This document shows, piece after piece, positions 5,238 to 5,883 of a stretch of DNA of 5,883 bases (position 1 is the stretch's first letter; each line of letters begins with the position of its first letter). This DNA is from CAZNLL01 sp964573885 (GTDB lineage Bacteria; Desulfobacterota; DSM-4660; Desulfatiglandales; Desulfatiglandaceae). The notes beneath the pieces are model-generated. The model saw only the letters and a program-made list of their open reading frames with translations, was not told the DNA's origin and ran no database searches. The DNA is taken from NCBI GenBank assembly GCA_964573885.1, contig CAZNLL010000180.1, forward strand, positions 1 to 5,883. The letters are read 5' to 3'. The translations under genes and the position numbers were made by a program.

Positions 5238-5684
5238 TTATTCAGAGGTTAAGGACCCGGGAGGTGTATGGAAGGGATTGATCACTTGAACGTCACCTAT
5301 CTTCTGATTCTCCTGGAGGTCTTCCGTAAGCAGGTAAGAGCAATCCATTACCTGCGCGGAGGCGACGATCAGGGCATCCCACCATGAAAGCCGGAAACGA
5401 TCCTGAATATTCCAGGCACCCTCCACAACACGGGAGTCAACCGGCAGGGGCTGCCAAGCAAAGAACGCTCGTACATCCTTCCTGGCGATCTTGTGCGCCA
5501 ACCCTGGCTCCAGCTTGAATACAACCGTCACATAGAATTCCTGCAATACTTGAAAACTCAGGCGTCCCGTTCTATTTTCCCAAAGGTGAGCCATCCATGC
5601 TGCAGCAAGCGGCTGTTTCCGCGGTTCGGAGGCATCCCTGCTATACACGAGGACATTGGTATCAACGAAGACATTATCGCTCAT
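5238..5684 (-). CDS. PIN-domain ribonuclease toxin (VapC-like)
   Basis: The 148-residue protein is of normal length for a VapC-type PIN toxin, a Mg-dependent endoribonuclease that cleaves RNA (tRNA or rRNA in characterised cases). The four acidic positions are all present. Asp8 is in FVDTNVLVY, Glu49 in QVLQEFY, and Asp103 in the family-typical RLSWWDALIVASA. Asp122 (or Glu121) is in LLTEDLQ. The start ATG (5684-5682) lies inside the 3' end of the upstream antitoxin gene, with an 11-nt overlap, and GAGG (5694-5691) serves as ribosome-binding site. This is the usual antitoxin-first, translationally coupled order. The target RNA cannot be told from sequence. Confidence 0.92.
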   Translation of the reverse strand: MSDNVFVDTNVLVYSRDASEPRKQPLAAAWMAHLWENRTGRLSFQVLQEFYVTVVFKLEPGLAHKIARKDVRAFFAWQPLPVDSRVVEGAWNIQDRFRLSWWDALIVASAQVMDCSYLLTEDLQENQKIGDVQVINPFHTPPGSLTSE

Positions 5685-5883
5685 GGAGTTCCTCGCGCCT
5701 TGGATACTTCTTACCCGACTGCTTTAGTTTGCGTGGAGGCTCGGAAAAGTAGTATTGCATGGCTGAGTGGTAATCTTCCTCTCTGCGCCTTTTTTCCCTC
5801 AGCATTTCTCCCACCACACGGGAAACACTGGTGTCATGCTCCGCAGCATAGATGCGAGCCCATCGGGCCGTTTCCTCATCAAG
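5674..5883 (-). CDS. Ribbon-helix-helix-like antitoxin of the PIN toxin (N-terminus outside window)
   Basis: Sixty-nine codons up to TAA (5676-5674) are visible; the start lies beyond the right edge. The visible part begins LDEETARWARIYAAEHDTSV, continues SRVVGEMLREKRRREEDY and ends in a charged tail (KKYPRREELHER). The pattern of helix, turn (HDTS) and second helix (VSRVVGEMLRE) is that of CopG/MetJ-type RHH antitoxins. The DNA-binding beta strand would be the residues just outside the window. The C-terminal basic/aromatic tail is expected to wrap the toxin and fill its active site. The gene overlaps the toxin by 11 nt in a different frame. VapB-type antitoxins usually also repress their own operon; that promoter is outside the window. 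Confidence 0.8.
   Translation of the reverse strand, partial: LDEETARWARIYAAEHDTSVSRVVGEMLREKRRREEDYHSAMQYYFSEPPRKLKQSGKKYPRREELHER

Overview
The window looks like chromosomal DNA from a bacterium, most likely a Desulfobacterota-type (deltaproteobacterial) or related anaerobic lineage. This is an inference from gene content: a small CBM48 protein, a DUF35/thiolase pair, a VapBC-like module and an AAA_14/DUF4143 ATPase. No taxonomic marker is present. No rRNA, tRNA or CRISPR array was seen.

Layout. (1) Positions 1-155 (minus) hold the N-terminal part of a small CBM48/isoamylase-early-set protein, with a consensus extended -10 promoter. (2) Positions 498-1535 (plus) hold the most striking gene. 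It is a sulfur oxygenase reductase (SOR) homologue with every known catalytic residue, preceded by a 42-residue extension that reads as a twin-arginine (Tat) export signal. Archetypal SORs are cytoplasmic and have no such signal. A TTGATC-N16-TAAAAT promoter with an extended -10 and a strong Shine-Dalgarno lie just upstream. (3) Positions 1536-2219 are a gene-poor, decayed stretch. They contain the C-terminal remnant of a catalase gene, then a 179-bp MITE-like element with 9-bp terminal inverted repeats and 8-bp target duplications, then a promoter-like region with a 10-bp tandem repeat. (4) Positions 2220-3830 (plus) hold a two-gene unit: a DUF35 zinc-ribbon/OB-fold acyl-CoA-binding protein and an SCP2-type thiolase. 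(5) Positions 3877-5100 (minus) hold an AAA_14/DUF4143 ATPase. Its near-consensus promoter lies so close to the start codon that the mRNA should be almost leaderless, and a perfect palindrome spans the -10 and the ATG. (6) Positions 5238-5883 (minus) hold a PIN-domain toxin and an upstream ribbon-helix-helix-like antitoxin that overlaps it by 11 nt and runs off the right edge.

How the genes may work together. The SOR would make sulfite/thiosulfate and sulfide from sulfur and O2. If exported, it would do so outside the cytoplasm. It appears monocistronic, and the broken catalase next to it hints at a former oxygen-related neighbourhood. The DUF35 protein and thiolase very probably form one acyl-CoA thiolase complex, as in the archaeal acetoacetyl-CoA thiolase and BbsAB systems; the substrate cannot be read from sequence. 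The right-hand third (ATPase plus toxin-antitoxin) is typical accessory cargo. Comparisons with known families were made from memory, without database searches.
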